This document shows positions 47,750 through 56,341 of a stretch of DNA of 64,000 nucleotides, in pieces. The stretch lies in NCBI GenBank assembly GCA_958445065.1, contig CAUCQW010000002.1:62001-126000 (forward strand), given 5' to 3'. The position numbers were made by a program, and so were the translations under genes. A model generated the notes under the pieces. That model saw only the letters and a list, made by a program, of their open reading frames with translations. It was not told the origin of the DNA and did not search any database. The stretch comes from an uncultured Collinsella sp. (GTDB lineage: Bacteria; Actinomycetota; Coriobacteriia; Coriobacteriales; Coriobacteriaceae). Every line of letters starts with the position of its first letter. Positions within the stretch are counted from its first letter, which is position 1.

Positions 47750-48121
47750 TTGAAATATCTTGTTGAAGATTGCGAGAACCCATCAATCCCCGTGAATACG
47801 CTTGCGGATGCCGCAAGCCGCGCCCGAGCAGTGTTTTCCGACTACCCATGCGTGGTCAAAGCGGTTCTATTTGGCTCGTTCTCGCGAGGTGAGCAGACAG
47901 ATGCGTCCGACGTTGATTTTTTCCTCGGCCTCGATTCGACCTGCGCATCCTCAGACTACCTGTCCTTGCTCGACTCACTTGCCTCGGCGCTCGGAAGGGA
48001 TGTCGATGTCACGGTGAAGCTGAAGGGCGCCACGGACAGGTTCGTATACAACCTCAAAACGGAAGGGAGACTCATATATGACAGAGCCAGAAATCGAGAT
48101 ATTCCATCAAATGCTGCTTAG
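47750..48121 (+). CDS. mntA: MntA-type antitoxin nucleotidyltransferase (copy 3)
   Basis: 123 residues from TTG 47750 (GGGAGG upstream). AVLFGSFSRGEQTDASDVDFFLGLD and LGRDVDVTVKL give the three catalytic acids. It overlaps the HepT gene by 44 bp. By family knowledge it adds AMP to a Tyr of HepT and neutralises it. Confidence 0.88.
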   Translation: MKYLVEDCENPSIPVNTLADAASRARAVFSDYPCVVKAVLFGSFSRGEQTDASDVDFFLGLDSTCASSDYLSLLDSLASALGRDVDVTVKLKGATDRFVYNLKTEGRLIYDRARNRDIPSNAA

Positions 48122-48554
48122 ATGCGATGATATTGCAGGGAAGCTCGACTATTTCGATGTCGATGAGAGCCTATGGCAACACAGCCCCTACATTAGGGAC
48201 TCTTTTCTCATTTCGGTTTCACAAATAGGCGAACTCGTCTCCAAAATCAGTCCCGAGACGTGCCGCCGGTATTTTCCCGATATCGAATGGCAGCAAATTA
48301 GGGGAATGCGAAACATCATTGTGCATGTCTACGCTAATGTCGATTACGATATCGTATGGGATGTCGTCAACGAGGAGGCTCCCAAGCTCAAGCAGACCCT
48401 CCTCAAAAACGATGATATCCGCCGTGAGTATGAGTCCACGCTTGTGGTTGAGGAGGACATCGAAGAAGACATCCTCGGGTATTTCGGCGCTCTCGATCCG
48501 ATTGTCGGCGATGGTGCTGATGGACGCATTCCGCAAGACGGCAATCGCCCTTAA
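48078..48554 (+). CDS. hepT: HepT-type HEPN toxin (DUF86)
   Basis: 158 residues, overlapping its antitoxin gene. All-helical HEPN ribonuclease: IRDSFLISVSQIGELVSKIS, then IEWQQIRGMRNIIVHVY with the RX4HXY motif (R, H and Y present, residues ~77-84), the catalytic and AMP-accepting site. It is longer than the usual ~115-145 residues by an acidic C-terminal extension (VEEDIEEDILGYFG). The pair should act as a stability or defence module of the element. Confidence 0.9.
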   Translation: MTEPEIEIFHQMLLRCDDIAGKLDYFDVDESLWQHSPYIRDSFLISVSQIGELVSKISPETCRRYFPDIEWQQIRGMRNIIVHVYANVDYDIVWDVVNEEAPKLKQTLLKNDDIRREYESTLVVEEDIEEDILGYFGALDPIVGDGADGRIPQDGNRP

Positions 48555-48581
48555 GGGCACTAATCAACCCATTAAAACGAT

Positions 48582-48613
48582 AAGGGGCCAGAGATAATAT
48601 CTCTGGCCCCTTT
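48582..48613. terminator. Bidirectional terminator
   Basis: AAGGGGCCAGAGAT and ATCTCTGGCCCCTT, 3-nt loop, between convergent hepT and the surface protein gene. A similar hairpin stands at 51129. Confidence 0.9.
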
Positions 48614-49529
48614 ACTTACTTCCTCCTGACGCCCACCACGCCGTCCGAGACGACCTCGCTCCAGCGGATGTAACGCACGGTATCCGCAGTCATCTTGACG
48701 GCGCTAGCGGCACGACCGCGGGAGCGCGAGCGTCCCGAGACGCCCGTCTCGGAAGTCTCCGAAACCTCAGCCGCCGCGTTCGCCTCGTCCGCGTCGAGCC
48801 ACGCTTCGCACTTGTAGGTGCGCCACTGCCCGCCGCCGATGTTTCGGTACGCGGTCGCGGGGACCGTGATGCGGGCGAGCTCGTCCCAGTAATAGGCCGT
48901 GTGGCCCTCGCCGGAGTCGCCGATCGCCGCAAGCTCGAACTCCTTGCCCTTGGCGTCGTAGCCCTTGTGCTTGGGCTCCTCGAACACGGGGATGAAGCCG
49001 GGGTGCGCCTCGGCACCATCCTCGGGCAGCAGCCTCATGTCCCAGCTCGGGTCCAGCTCGACCGATTCGGGGGCATATTCCGTGCGCAGGGTGCAGCGGT
49101 TGCGGCCGTACAAGGCGGTAATGCCGCTGCCCGCCGTGCAGCTTGATATAGCCTCGTCACCCAGCTTCATGTCCAGGTGCCAGCCGGTGAAGCCTGTCGA
49201 GGGGTCGGTGCCGAATTTATCGTTGAGGTTGCAAGTGGGCTCAAGCTCAGTTTTGGCAAGCTCTGCCGGAAATACGAAATTAGTGCCAGTCAGATATCGC
49301 TGGGACTTATAGAGTAGATGGGTCTTGTCAGTACCATCCTTATAGAAGTAGAACTTGCCCATGGTCACCCAAGTCCACAGGTACAGATCTCCGTTCACCT
49401 TCTTGCTCACGAACTTCGGCCCGCTGAAGATGCTCGGGTCCGAGCAGTCCTTATCCCCTTCGTACCACCCGTCTAGACATTTGTCGAGCAGGCTCATGTC
49501 CTGCCCCTCGTCGCGCATGACCTGCTCGA
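48607..49529. repeat. 923-bp direct repeat, copy 1
   Basis: No mismatch was found by eye against 51151-52073 (offset 2544). It covers the terminator edge and the last ~304 codons of the surface protein gene. Confidence 0.9.
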
Positions 49530-50997
49530 TGGCCGCGCGTGCGTCCGAGAAATCGCCCTGGTTCCCGTTTACCGAGAAGGTGCTGTTGAGCTTGATATAG
49601 ACCGTATGCATCTCCTGCGTATCGCCGATTGTGTCCACCAGCATAAAGTGGACGGTCGAATGCTTCGGGACATCCGATACCTCGATGGTCGTGTCGCGGT
49701 CGAGGCGAATCTTATGGACATCCTTGTCAATCCCGAAGCCTTGCGGTGCGACCGTCTCCTTCACCCAGTAGTCCATGTTCGCAATCAGCTTGTTCGTCCC
49801 GTTGACCGCCGAGAGGGTAGCCTCGCCGTTCTCGTCCGTCTTGAAGGTCCCGCACTTGCGGGTGCAGGCCTCGTCGCAGTAGATGGCGTACTCGGCTCCG
49901 GCGAGAGAGAAGTACTCCGGATCGATCTTTGTGACATCGGGGTTGGTTGAGGACTTCTTCAGGCTTAACGAGCAGAAGTTGCCGATAGACTGAAAGTCGA
50001 ACTGGAACCCGTCGCCATACACCGTGTCGCCGCGGACGCACGAGATGCTGGGTCCCTTGTATGCGATGATGGCGCAAGTCCGGTCGCTCACCTCGTTTAC
50101 ACGAGACGAGATGCAGCTGTAGCCGTCGAAGTTGGTGAAGAAGAGCTGGGTGTCCACTCCCCGCGGGATGAAATAGGCGTCCTGATTGTTCTCGGCGGGG
50201 CTGATCCACTCATATCCGCCGCCGTCACACTGTATGCTCCTAGCGCCGAGGTACGCCCAATCGAGGTCGATATACTCGCCGGGCCTGTCGGAATAGAAGA
50301 ACTGATATACCATCTTTATCGACTTCAGCCCCAGTAGCCAGTGACAACTGTCCCACGCCGCGAAGGCGTCGCTCACCAAGAAGAAGCTCTTCGTGCCGAA
50401 GTGCTGCTGGTAGAATTGGGCGAGCTTCTGGTTGAAACCCGCGTTGTTGTTGTAGCCGTTGCCAACGGCGGGATTCGAGAGCGTGAGCGTGCATCCCACG
50501 GGCTTCCCGTTATAGGTTCCAATGCTATTCCACGTGACGCTCGCGCGGTATCCGGAGTTGTCCATCGGTAGAATCGTGTAGGGATGCCCATTGTTCAGAA
50601 AGAGCTGTGCTTTGTCCCCCCTGTGGAAGACGTCATCATAGGTTGGGGTCCAGCTTGTGTGCGTCGCCCTGCCGGCGCTGTGCCACCAGCCGGTGGGGTG
50701 CGATGAGATGCCGTTGACACTCATGGGAACGGCGAGCCCCGATGGCTTAACCTTCGGGTTATCGGGCGCAAACTCCTCGAATCTACTCATCGAATAGGTC
50801 GATATGCCTATCGCGTCGAAGACCGAGCGCATCACGACCCCCAGGGGGCTGGAGGGTCTGGCAACCGCGTCGGTCACTGCCGCCGCAGCCGTGATCCCGC
50901 CCCCGGCGATAAGGGCCCTTCTGGAAAAGGCTAAGCCTTTAGAGGCACCCCCCCCCGAAGTGATTCCGACATCGATGTGGCGTTTACTTTCGCCCAC
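48616..50997 (-). CDS. Large Tat-exported surface protein A with SpaA-like domain
   Basis: 793 residues from GTG 50997 (GGAGG 5 nt upstream). Signal region: KGLAFSRRALIAGGGITAAAAV, with the twin Arg of a Tat signal. Residues ~60-330 form an unrecognised globular part. A Cna-B/SpaA-like prealbumin domain follows at ~365-450 (AGAEYAIYCDE, TFKTDENGEATLSAVNGTN, DYWVKETVAPQGF). The last ~304 residues are identical to those of the next surface protein. No LPxTG anchor is seen; the end is RYIRWSEVVSDGVVGVRRK. A run of nine Gs in codons 14-17 makes its reading frame prone to slippage. Probably an adhesin or part of a cell-cell contact apparatus. Confidence 0.82.
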   Translation of the reverse strand: MGESKRHIDVGITSGGGASKGLAFSRRALIAGGGITAAAAVTDAVARPSSPLGVVMRSVFDAIGISTYSMSRFEEFAPDNPKVKPSGLAVPMSVNGISSHPTGWWHSAGRATHTSWTPTYDDVFHRGDKAQLFLNNGHPYTILPMDNSGYRASVTWNSIGTYNGKPVGCTLTLSNPAVGNGYNNNAGFNQKLAQFYQQHFGTKSFFLVSDAFAAWDSCHWLLGLKSIKMVYQFFYSDRPGEYIDLDWAYLGARSIQCDGGGYEWISPAENNQDAYFIPRGVDTQLFFTNFDGYSCISSRVNEVSDRTCAIIAYKGPSISCVRGDTVYGDGFQFDFQSIGNFCSLSLKKSSTNPDVTKIDPEYFSLAGAEYAIYCDEACTRKCGTFKTDENGEATLSAVNGTNKLIANMDYWVKETVAPQGFGIDKDVHKIRLDRDTTIEVSDVPKHSTVHFMLVDTIGDTQEMHTVYIKLNSTFSVNGNQGDFSDARAAIEQVMRDEGQDMSLLDKCLDGWYEGDKDCSDPSIFSGPKFVSKKVNGDLYLWTWVTMGKFYFYKDGTDKTHLLYKSQRYLTGTNFVFPAELAKTELEPTCNLNDKFGTDPSTGFTGWHLDMKLGDEAISSCTAGSGITALYGRNRCTLRTEYAPESVELDPSWDMRLLPEDGAEAHPGFIPVFEEPKHKGYDAKGKEFELAAIGDSGEGHTAYYWDELARITVPATAYRNIGGGQWRTYKCEAWLDADEANAAAEVSETSETGVSGRSRSRGRAASAVKMTADTVRYIRWSEVVSDGVVGVRRK
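50948..50956 (-). repeat. Nine-G homopolymer in the signal-peptide coding region
   Basis: C9 on the plus strand, G9 on the coding strand, ~45 bp after the start. With nine bases the frame is open; loss or gain of one would stop translation soon after. Confidence 0.85.
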
Positions 50998-51068
50998 AAT
51001 TACCTCCTGAGTACGTCATCCTAAGTATCCACTAGACGGTAGTCCTGTATACGAGGTGATTTAGAGTA

Positions 51069-51083
51069 TTGCCGCAGCGGCAA
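51069..51083. repeat. Palindrome TTGCCGCAGCGGCAA, copy 5 of 6
   Basis: Perfect copy in the 160-bp gap between the two surface protein genes. Confidence 0.75.
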
Positions 51084-51128
51084 GAAGCATCGAACGCCCC
51101 AAAGGCAGGGCGCTTCGTAAGAGCGATA

Positions 51129-51158
51129 GGGGGCGGAGAAAATCTCTGCCCCCCTTTA
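51129..51158 (-). terminator. Terminator after surface protein B
   Basis: GGGGGCGGAGA and TCTCTGCCCCC (one mismatch), related to the hairpin at 48582. Confidence 0.75.
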
Positions 51159-52073
51159 CTTACTTCCTCCTGACGCCCACCACGCCGTCCGAGACGACCT
51201 CGCTCCAGCGGATGTAACGCACGGTATCCGCAGTCATCTTGACGGCGCTAGCGGCACGACCGCGGGAGCGCGAGCGTCCCGAGACGCCCGTCTCGGAAGT
51301 CTCCGAAACCTCAGCCGCCGCGTTCGCCTCGTCCGCGTCGAGCCACGCTTCGCACTTGTAGGTGCGCCACTGCCCGCCGCCGATGTTTCGGTACGCGGTC
51401 GCGGGGACCGTGATGCGGGCGAGCTCGTCCCAGTAATAGGCCGTGTGGCCCTCGCCGGAGTCGCCGATCGCCGCAAGCTCGAACTCCTTGCCCTTGGCGT
51501 CGTAGCCCTTGTGCTTGGGCTCCTCGAACACGGGGATGAAGCCGGGGTGCGCCTCGGCACCATCCTCGGGCAGCAGCCTCATGTCCCAGCTCGGGTCCAG
51601 CTCGACCGATTCGGGGGCATATTCCGTGCGCAGGGTGCAGCGGTTGCGGCCGTACAAGGCGGTAATGCCGCTGCCCGCCGTGCAGCTTGATATAGCCTCG
51701 TCACCCAGCTTCATGTCCAGGTGCCAGCCGGTGAAGCCTGTCGAGGGGTCGGTGCCGAATTTATCGTTGAGGTTGCAAGTGGGCTCAAGCTCAGTTTTGG
51801 CAAGCTCTGCCGGAAATACGAAATTAGTGCCAGTCAGATATCGCTGGGACTTATAGAGTAGATGGGTCTTGTCAGTACCATCCTTATAGAAGTAGAACTT
51901 GCCCATGGTCACCCAAGTCCACAGGTACAGATCTCCGTTCACCTTCTTGCTCACGAACTTCGGCCCGCTGAAGATGCTCGGGTCCGAGCAGTCCTTATCC
52001 CCTTCGTACCACCCGTCTAGACATTTGTCGAGCAGGCTCATGTCCTGCCCCTCGTCGCGCATGACCTGCTCGA
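51151..52073. repeat. 923-bp direct repeat, copy 2
   Basis: See copy 1 at 48607. Beyond 52073 the two genes keep only moderate similarity for ~130 bp and then differ. Confidence 0.9.
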
Positions 52074-54447
52074 GCGCCGCGCGAGCGTCCGAGAAATCGC
52101 CTTGGCGCTCGCTCGTCCTGTAGTCGGTGTTGAGCTTGATGTAGACCGTGTGCACCTCCTGCGTATTGCCGAGGGTATCGACCAGCATAAAGTGGACGAC
52201 GGACTGCAACCGAGTCGGAGGATTGGGCGGTTCGTCATCCTCAGTCTTCGGCATACCGCTACCGACCACGACGGTACCGAGCAGGCGGTCGCTCCAGAAA
52301 CGTTTCTCATCTTCCGGTACGGTCGTGATGCCCATCATCGCCGCCGACCACAGCCAAACGGCATCATTGCCCTTGGAGATATCCTCGGCGATTTTAATCG
52401 TGTCATCGAAGGAAAACTCCTTGACCACGCGAGCCCCGCGCGGCTTGCGGATGAGATGCACGTTGAGGCCGCACATCTTTGCGGAACCAATGCTACCGCA
52501 AGACGGTGCCGCCGATCCATCGTTATCGGAATGACCGCAAGAATAGACGGTATCCGTCCACTTGCCGTCGAGCGGGATGGAACGATAGCACAGGTCATAG
52601 TTCTCGGCCAGCTCGCCGGTAAGCCAGATCTTGACCTCAGCGATAGGGGAGCCACAGATCTCCGCGCCATCCCGACCAGTCACCCAGACCGAGGAATCCC
52701 AAGCCCTAGCCGCGTAGCAGATCGAACCCGCGAATTGCGACCCCTCGACATGCAAGGCGAGGTTGTAGATGGAATGCCCACCGTGCGGATATCCGATATG
52801 GCGGTGTGCGGCGGCCTCGGTCTGCTTGCCCCAAGTAGATACCCAGCAGCCTGCCATGATGACCACATCATCGTCATCGGGGATATCGACCACATCGCGG
52901 GTCACATACCAGCGATACATCGGCTGCGGCGGCAGCTCCTTGCGGTTTGTGACATTATGCGCCCATCCGTTAGGAGACAGCGTGGGTGTCTCATTTGAAT
53001 CGGGCATGAACCCGACACAGGTGACGCTATCGCCGATCTTGGCGGTCTTCTTACTGTTTTTCACGTAGCCGCCGCAGCGTGCCTCGATAAGTTTGAACTG
53101 GGCGTTCTTCTGACCACCCCAAACGCCTGGGCAAGCATAGCTCGACACGCGGACGGCAGCGCCGTTCGCAGAAGCGCCGAGGGTGTCGAGGCGCTGGCCA
53201 TCAGCATCCGAGGTGAGGAAATAGCACGTATGGTCGGTTTCGTTCGTGGCAGACGGTTCATGATCAATCCACCAGGAATTCTCTCTACCTGCTGCCTTTC
53301 GAATGTCCCAAATGACGGCACTGCCCGTCTCCATAGTACCGTTTTTCCAAGAGCTATTGGCGTTAACATGACCGTTATTGTTGAGCGTCTGGACCAATTT
53401 GGGACCGATGAGGCTCCCGAGGGCGAACGTGAAGGCGCCCACCCCGTCATCGAGATAAGGCTTGAAGGCCCACATCTGGTTGGCGCCATCGTAGTCCTTC
53501 CAGAAACACAGTCCTCGACCGTTGCCCCATTGGGTAATAGGCTTACCGCTGACATAGCCGCCCTGCCCGACATCCACCATGGCGTTGGGGAACGCCAAAG
53601 GCGAGAGCTTGAAGACACCGCCGTAAAGCGTCACGTCGTTCCTGATATTGATTTTCTCGGTATCGATATCGATGTCACCCGTGACCTCGCGGAGGTCTTT
53701 TTCGTGGTCCGGCGTGCCATCCCTGTTGTTCCTCATCACTTTTTTGACATCGACCTCGGCTCGAAACGTGTTCACGGCCTCGTTGGCGCAGCGGCGCATG
53801 AACAATTCCGGTTTTTCATACGAATAGTCATCGTACCCGACGATATACCAATGCCCGTTATTCTGGCTGACTCCCGCGCCCGCGTCCGTATCGAGCATGT
53901 CTCCGCGAAAAGTCGAAAGCCGGTTGTTGTTCAGGAAAAGCTGGCCGTCATTATCATCGGCATGAATGTTCTTCCACAGGCGGTTCGCAGTTTGGCGGTT
54001 TATGTCCGCGCAGGCCATATAGGGATGCGCTTTGATATGGTCGTACAGCTCGTTCGAGTAGTCGCACTCGACGAGCAGGCACAGGGAGTAGCCGAGCGCT
54101 TGGAGATAAGGGCTATCCCAGCCTTGATAGGTAAACCTATCGGCGGCAACCCAAGTTATCCATCCGTGTGCGAAGCCGCGGCCGTAGTTATTCGCACCCT
54201 GTGTTCGGTCTGGATGCGTAACGCAATGTGTGTAGCCGTTGGAAGTGAAGCAGCCGCCGAAATAATACGAATTCGGCTGCGGGCTGATGTGCTCACCGCG
54301 AAACCACAGTTCCTTTGCCATGGCAGACCGTGCAGGCACCGCGCCGAGGCCAGCAACGACCGCCAGCGCCGCGAACAACCCGCGGCGCGAGAAGGAAATG
54401 TCTTTATACGGGTCTTTTGCGAGATTCTTACCGTTGCCCTTACTCAT
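51160..54447 (-). CDS. Large Tat-exported surface protein B with ricin-like trefoil
   Basis: 1095 residues from ATG 54447 (GGGGGA upstream); the start overlaps the previous gene's stop. The Tat signal DISFSRRGLFAALAVVAGLG ends in ARSAMA. Residues ~45-210 are an unknown domain rich in Trp and Tyr. About 285-455 (GGYVSGKPITQWGNGRGLCFW, QRLDTLGASANGAAVRVSSY, NAQFKLIE) resembles a ricin-type carbohydrate-binding trefoil. Further Trp-rich modules follow, then VVHFMLVDTLGNTQEVHTVYI and the C-terminal ~304 residues shared exactly with protein A. There is no sortase motif. Likely an exported adhesin that binds glycans. Confidence 0.82.
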   Translation of the reverse strand: MSKGNGKNLAKDPYKDISFSRRGLFAALAVVAGLGAVPARSAMAKELWFRGEHISPQPNSYYFGGCFTSNGYTHCVTHPDRTQGANNYGRGFAHGWITWVAADRFTYQGWDSPYLQALGYSLCLLVECDYSNELYDHIKAHPYMACADINRQTANRLWKNIHADDNDGQLFLNNNRLSTFRGDMLDTDAGAGVSQNNGHWYIVGYDDYSYEKPELFMRRCANEAVNTFRAEVDVKKVMRNNRDGTPDHEKDLREVTGDIDIDTEKINIRNDVTLYGGVFKLSPLAFPNAMVDVGQGGYVSGKPITQWGNGRGLCFWKDYDGANQMWAFKPYLDDGVGAFTFALGSLIGPKLVQTLNNNGHVNANSSWKNGTMETGSAVIWDIRKAAGRENSWWIDHEPSATNETDHTCYFLTSDADGQRLDTLGASANGAAVRVSSYACPGVWGGQKNAQFKLIEARCGGYVKNSKKTAKIGDSVTCVGFMPDSNETPTLSPNGWAHNVTNRKELPPQPMYRWYVTRDVVDIPDDDDVVIMAGCWVSTWGKQTEAAAHRHIGYPHGGHSIYNLALHVEGSQFAGSICYAARAWDSSVWVTGRDGAEICGSPIAEVKIWLTGELAENYDLCYRSIPLDGKWTDTVYSCGHSDNDGSAAPSCGSIGSAKMCGLNVHLIRKPRGARVVKEFSFDDTIKIAEDISKGNDAVWLWSAAMMGITTVPEDEKRFWSDRLLGTVVVGSGMPKTEDDEPPNPPTRLQSVVHFMLVDTLGNTQEVHTVYIKLNTDYRTSERQGDFSDARAALEQVMRDEGQDMSLLDKCLDGWYEGDKDCSDPSIFSGPKFVSKKVNGDLYLWTWVTMGKFYFYKDGTDKTHLLYKSQRYLTGTNFVFPAELAKTELEPTCNLNDKFGTDPSTGFTGWHLDMKLGDEAISSCTAGSGITALYGRNRCTLRTEYAPESVELDPSWDMRLLPEDGAEAHPGFIPVFEEPKHKGYDAKGKEFELAAIGDSGEGHTAYYWDELARITVPATAYRNIGGGQWRTYKCEAWLDADEANAAAEVSETSETGVSGRSRSRGRAASAVKMTADTVRYIRWSEVVSDGVVGVRRK

Positions 54448-54871
54448 CGATATCCCCCAAGTCATTAGAAGCGGCAGTGTAATTCGAAATGCCCAACACC
54501 GCGACCGCCGCGATAATCAGTTCGAGAAACGCCTGCGTGTCCAAGCCGCGGTTGATGTTGATGACGGCACCGGCGACCTGAAGGCAGGCGATCGCGATGC
54601 GCGCCGCCTTGTTATTCCTCACTGCCGGCACGAGCAAAAGAAACCCCGTGAGCGGAAGCCATAGGGTATTGATGTTCAAAACGGAAATCATTCCCGAGAT
54701 TCGTCCTTCGCCTAGACGGCCGTCCGTGGCGAAATCGATGCCATGGGTGACATTTATAAAGAGGTACTCGGCACCCAACCCGATCGTCGGTAGAAGTCCG
54801 AAAAGACTGGCCAGAAGCCCTCCCTTGAGGGCATCAGGGCTTGAGATATACCTTTTGAGATTGAATTTCAT
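54440..54871 (-). CDS. Four-helix membrane protein upstream of surface protein B
   Basis: 143 residues, about four transmembrane helices (near 16-38, 62-84, 86-105 and 112-130). Overlaps the surface protein start by 8 bp, so the two are coupled; it may help its export or anchoring. Not recognised. Confidence 0.68.
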   Translation of the reverse strand: MKFNLKRYISSPDALKGGLLASLFGLLPTIGLGAEYLFINVTHGIDFATDGRLGEGRISGMISVLNINTLWLPLTGFLLLVPAVRNNKAARIAIACLQVAGAVININRGLDTQAFLELIIAAVAVLGISNYTAASNDLGDIDE

Positions 54872-54937
54872 ATCATCCTCCGCTAGCTCTGGCGATTATT
54901 CCCGAGGATACTCATTGCTCAACCGCCCCGCTCAGAC

Positions 54938-54952
54938 TTGCCGCTGCGGCAA
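54938..54952. repeat. Palindrome TTGCCGCTGCGGCAA, copy 6 of 6
   Basis: Perfect copy between divergent genes at 54871 and 55024. Confidence 0.75.
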
Positions 54953-55023
54953 CACCCGTGCCTTCCGCAACCTGCCGAAACTGCTAGAATGTGCTCGAAA
55001 TAAGATTCACTTGGAGGAACTCG

Positions 55024-55248
55024 TTGGCTTACATCCTCATGGCGGTAATCGTCCTTTTAGCAATCGCCTATATCGTCTACCTAATCCTCGACCTCATGTC
55101 GCGCAGAAAGTTTGCCGAGCAGTACAGCACATGGGAGCCAGACCTTGACAGCTACTACAAGCAGGAGCTTGAGAGGGAGCAGCAGGCCAAAGACGCGAAA
55201 ATCTGTGAGATTCTAGAAGACCTGCTCCGAAAGCAGGGGATGATATAG
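55024..55248 (+). CDS. Small membrane protein
   Basis: 74 residues from TTG 55024 with GGAGG 7 nt upstream (a longer frame could begin at GTG 54991). One transmembrane helix (AYILMAVIVLLAIAYIVYLIL) and a charged helical tail. A TAGAAT box lies at ~54985. It is the only plus-strand gene in the 48.6-64 kb half. Confidence 0.62.
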   Translation: MAYILMAVIVLLAIAYIVYLILDLMSRRKFAEQYSTWEPDLDSYYKQELEREQQAKDAKICEILEDLLRKQGMI

Positions 55249-55250
55249 GG

Positions 55251-55272
55251 GGCGGATCTCTGCAAATCCGCC
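55251..55272. terminator. Hairpin between convergent genes
   Basis: GGCGGAT and ATCCGCC with an 8-nt loop; touches the stop codon of the minus-strand gene. A U-tract is lacking, so it is weak. Confidence 0.45.
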
Positions 55273-55709
55273 TACCGGCAGCCTGACTCCCTCACTAGCC
55301 CGACTTCCTCCGATAGCCCCGCCTCTACGCTTTTGGCTTCAAGTAATCCGTCTATTCCAATCTCATCTCGCTCGGTAACTTGATCTGGTCCCACCTCGGG
55401 GAAGGCCGCGCAGACCGCATCCTCATCCAATCCGAAAAACTCGGTCCCGCGTGCGAACCGCCCCGTATGGTGCCAGGACTTATATTCGAGATACCTATCG
55501 GCGAGCTGCGCCCTGGTCATCGACTCGATCTTAGAATCGTAGGCAAGGTCGAAATCGTCGCAGTAGTCCTTGATGGCCGAGATGATGGCGCCGCGCGTCC
55601 ACTTCGATATCGGCATCTCGCCCGACTCATATGCCGCCCGGGCGCGGACGCTCATGGAGGTTCCCACGTACCCGGCCTGTCCGTAGCTCACAGCACCCAT
55701 GGCTACCAC
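55272..55709 (-). CDS. Unknown protein with the shared tail motif (island gene 1)
   Basis: 145 residues, last gene of a five-gene operon starting at 58816. Helical core (KWTRGAIISAIKDYCDDFDLAYDSKIESMTRAQLADRYLEYK). Tail GIDGLLEAKSVEA, 15 residues from the end, terminal Arg. The KDYCDDFD segment resembles RDYCDNFD in the ArdA-like protein, so it may share a subdomain with it. Overlaps the upstream gene by 7 bp. Confidence 0.7.
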   Translation of the reverse strand: MVAMGAVSYGQAGYVGTSMSVRARAAYESGEMPISKWTRGAIISAIKDYCDDFDLAYDSKIESMTRAQLADRYLEYKSWHHTGRFARGTEFFGLDEDAVCAAFPEVGPDQVTERDEIGIDGLLEAKSVEAGLSEEVGLVRESGCR

Positions 55710-56341
55710 TCCGTATCGTCGTACGAGTTCTGCCAGCTATCGTCGTACGAGTTGGAATATTCGTCCTCGAGACGTTGGTTGTACAGTGCCGCCTCGTCCT
55801 TCTTATAGCAGATGAACTCATCGATCTGCGAGGACTCGTTGTTCCACTCGTCCTGCTCCCTGAGCTTTGGGTCGGGTTTCATGCATTCCATATAGCCGAG
55901 CGCCGACACGCCCGAGTACGGGCCGCCGCGACCGCTGAACAAATCAACGACATCCTGCACTTCCTTATCGGAAAGGGAGCATTCCGTCCCCTCATACGGG
56001 TCATAGCCCACCACAACGAAATCGCCGTACAGCACATCGGCCGGGTCGCCCGCCACTACGGTCTGGCCGGTGAAAGGGGACTTACGATCCTCGTCCGCCA
56101 TCTCCTGGGTGGCCCAGATTGCACGGTTGGCAGGACAAGCCGCCCGCCCTTCAGCATTGACATAGACGCAGACCGCATCTCCCAAAGACTTGTCGGGCAG
56201 CTCTTGGGATACATTGACGGCCCGCTCGCCGACAATTCCCTTGAGTGCGGCGCCACAGCTCCCATTCTCATCGACCGGCAGCTCGACTTCGCGGCATTCG
56301 GCGTTAACGGGCACCAGCACGGCGATAATCGTATCCATCAT
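55703..56341 (-). CDS. DUF3846-domain protein with the shared tail motif (island gene 2)
   Basis: 212 residues. DUF3846 pattern over ~1-125: IIAVLVPVNAECREVELP, then LKGIVGERAVNV, VCVYVNAEGRAACPANRAIW (family: xNEEGxxxxLPxNRA) and VLYGDFVVVGYD. The family is widespread on phages and conjugative elements, role unknown. Near the end is QIDEFICYKKDEA, the weakest member of the tail set, 28 residues from the C-terminus, which ends in an acidic Tyr-rich repeat (NSYDDSWQNSYDDTEW). Overlaps both neighbours. Confidence 0.8.
   Translation of the reverse strand: MMDTIIAVLVPVNAECREVELPVDENGSCGAALKGIVGERAVNVSQELPDKSLGDAVCVYVNAEGRAACPANRAIWATQEMADEDRKSPFTGQTVVAGDPADVLYGDFVVVGYDPYEGTECSLSDKEVQDVVDLFSGRGGPYSGVSALGYMECMKPDPKLREQDEWNNESSQIDEFICYKKDEAALYNQRLEDEYSNSYDDSWQNSYDDTEW

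Noticed and set aside
48616..54447. Sortase-anchored (LPxTG) surface proteins
   Set aside because: Neither C-terminus has LPxTG followed by a membrane helix and charged tail; both end in the same soluble domain.
53230..54468. A 412-codon plus frame over surface protein B
   Set aside because: The minus frame carries a Tat signal and recognisable domains; the plus frame is a shadow.
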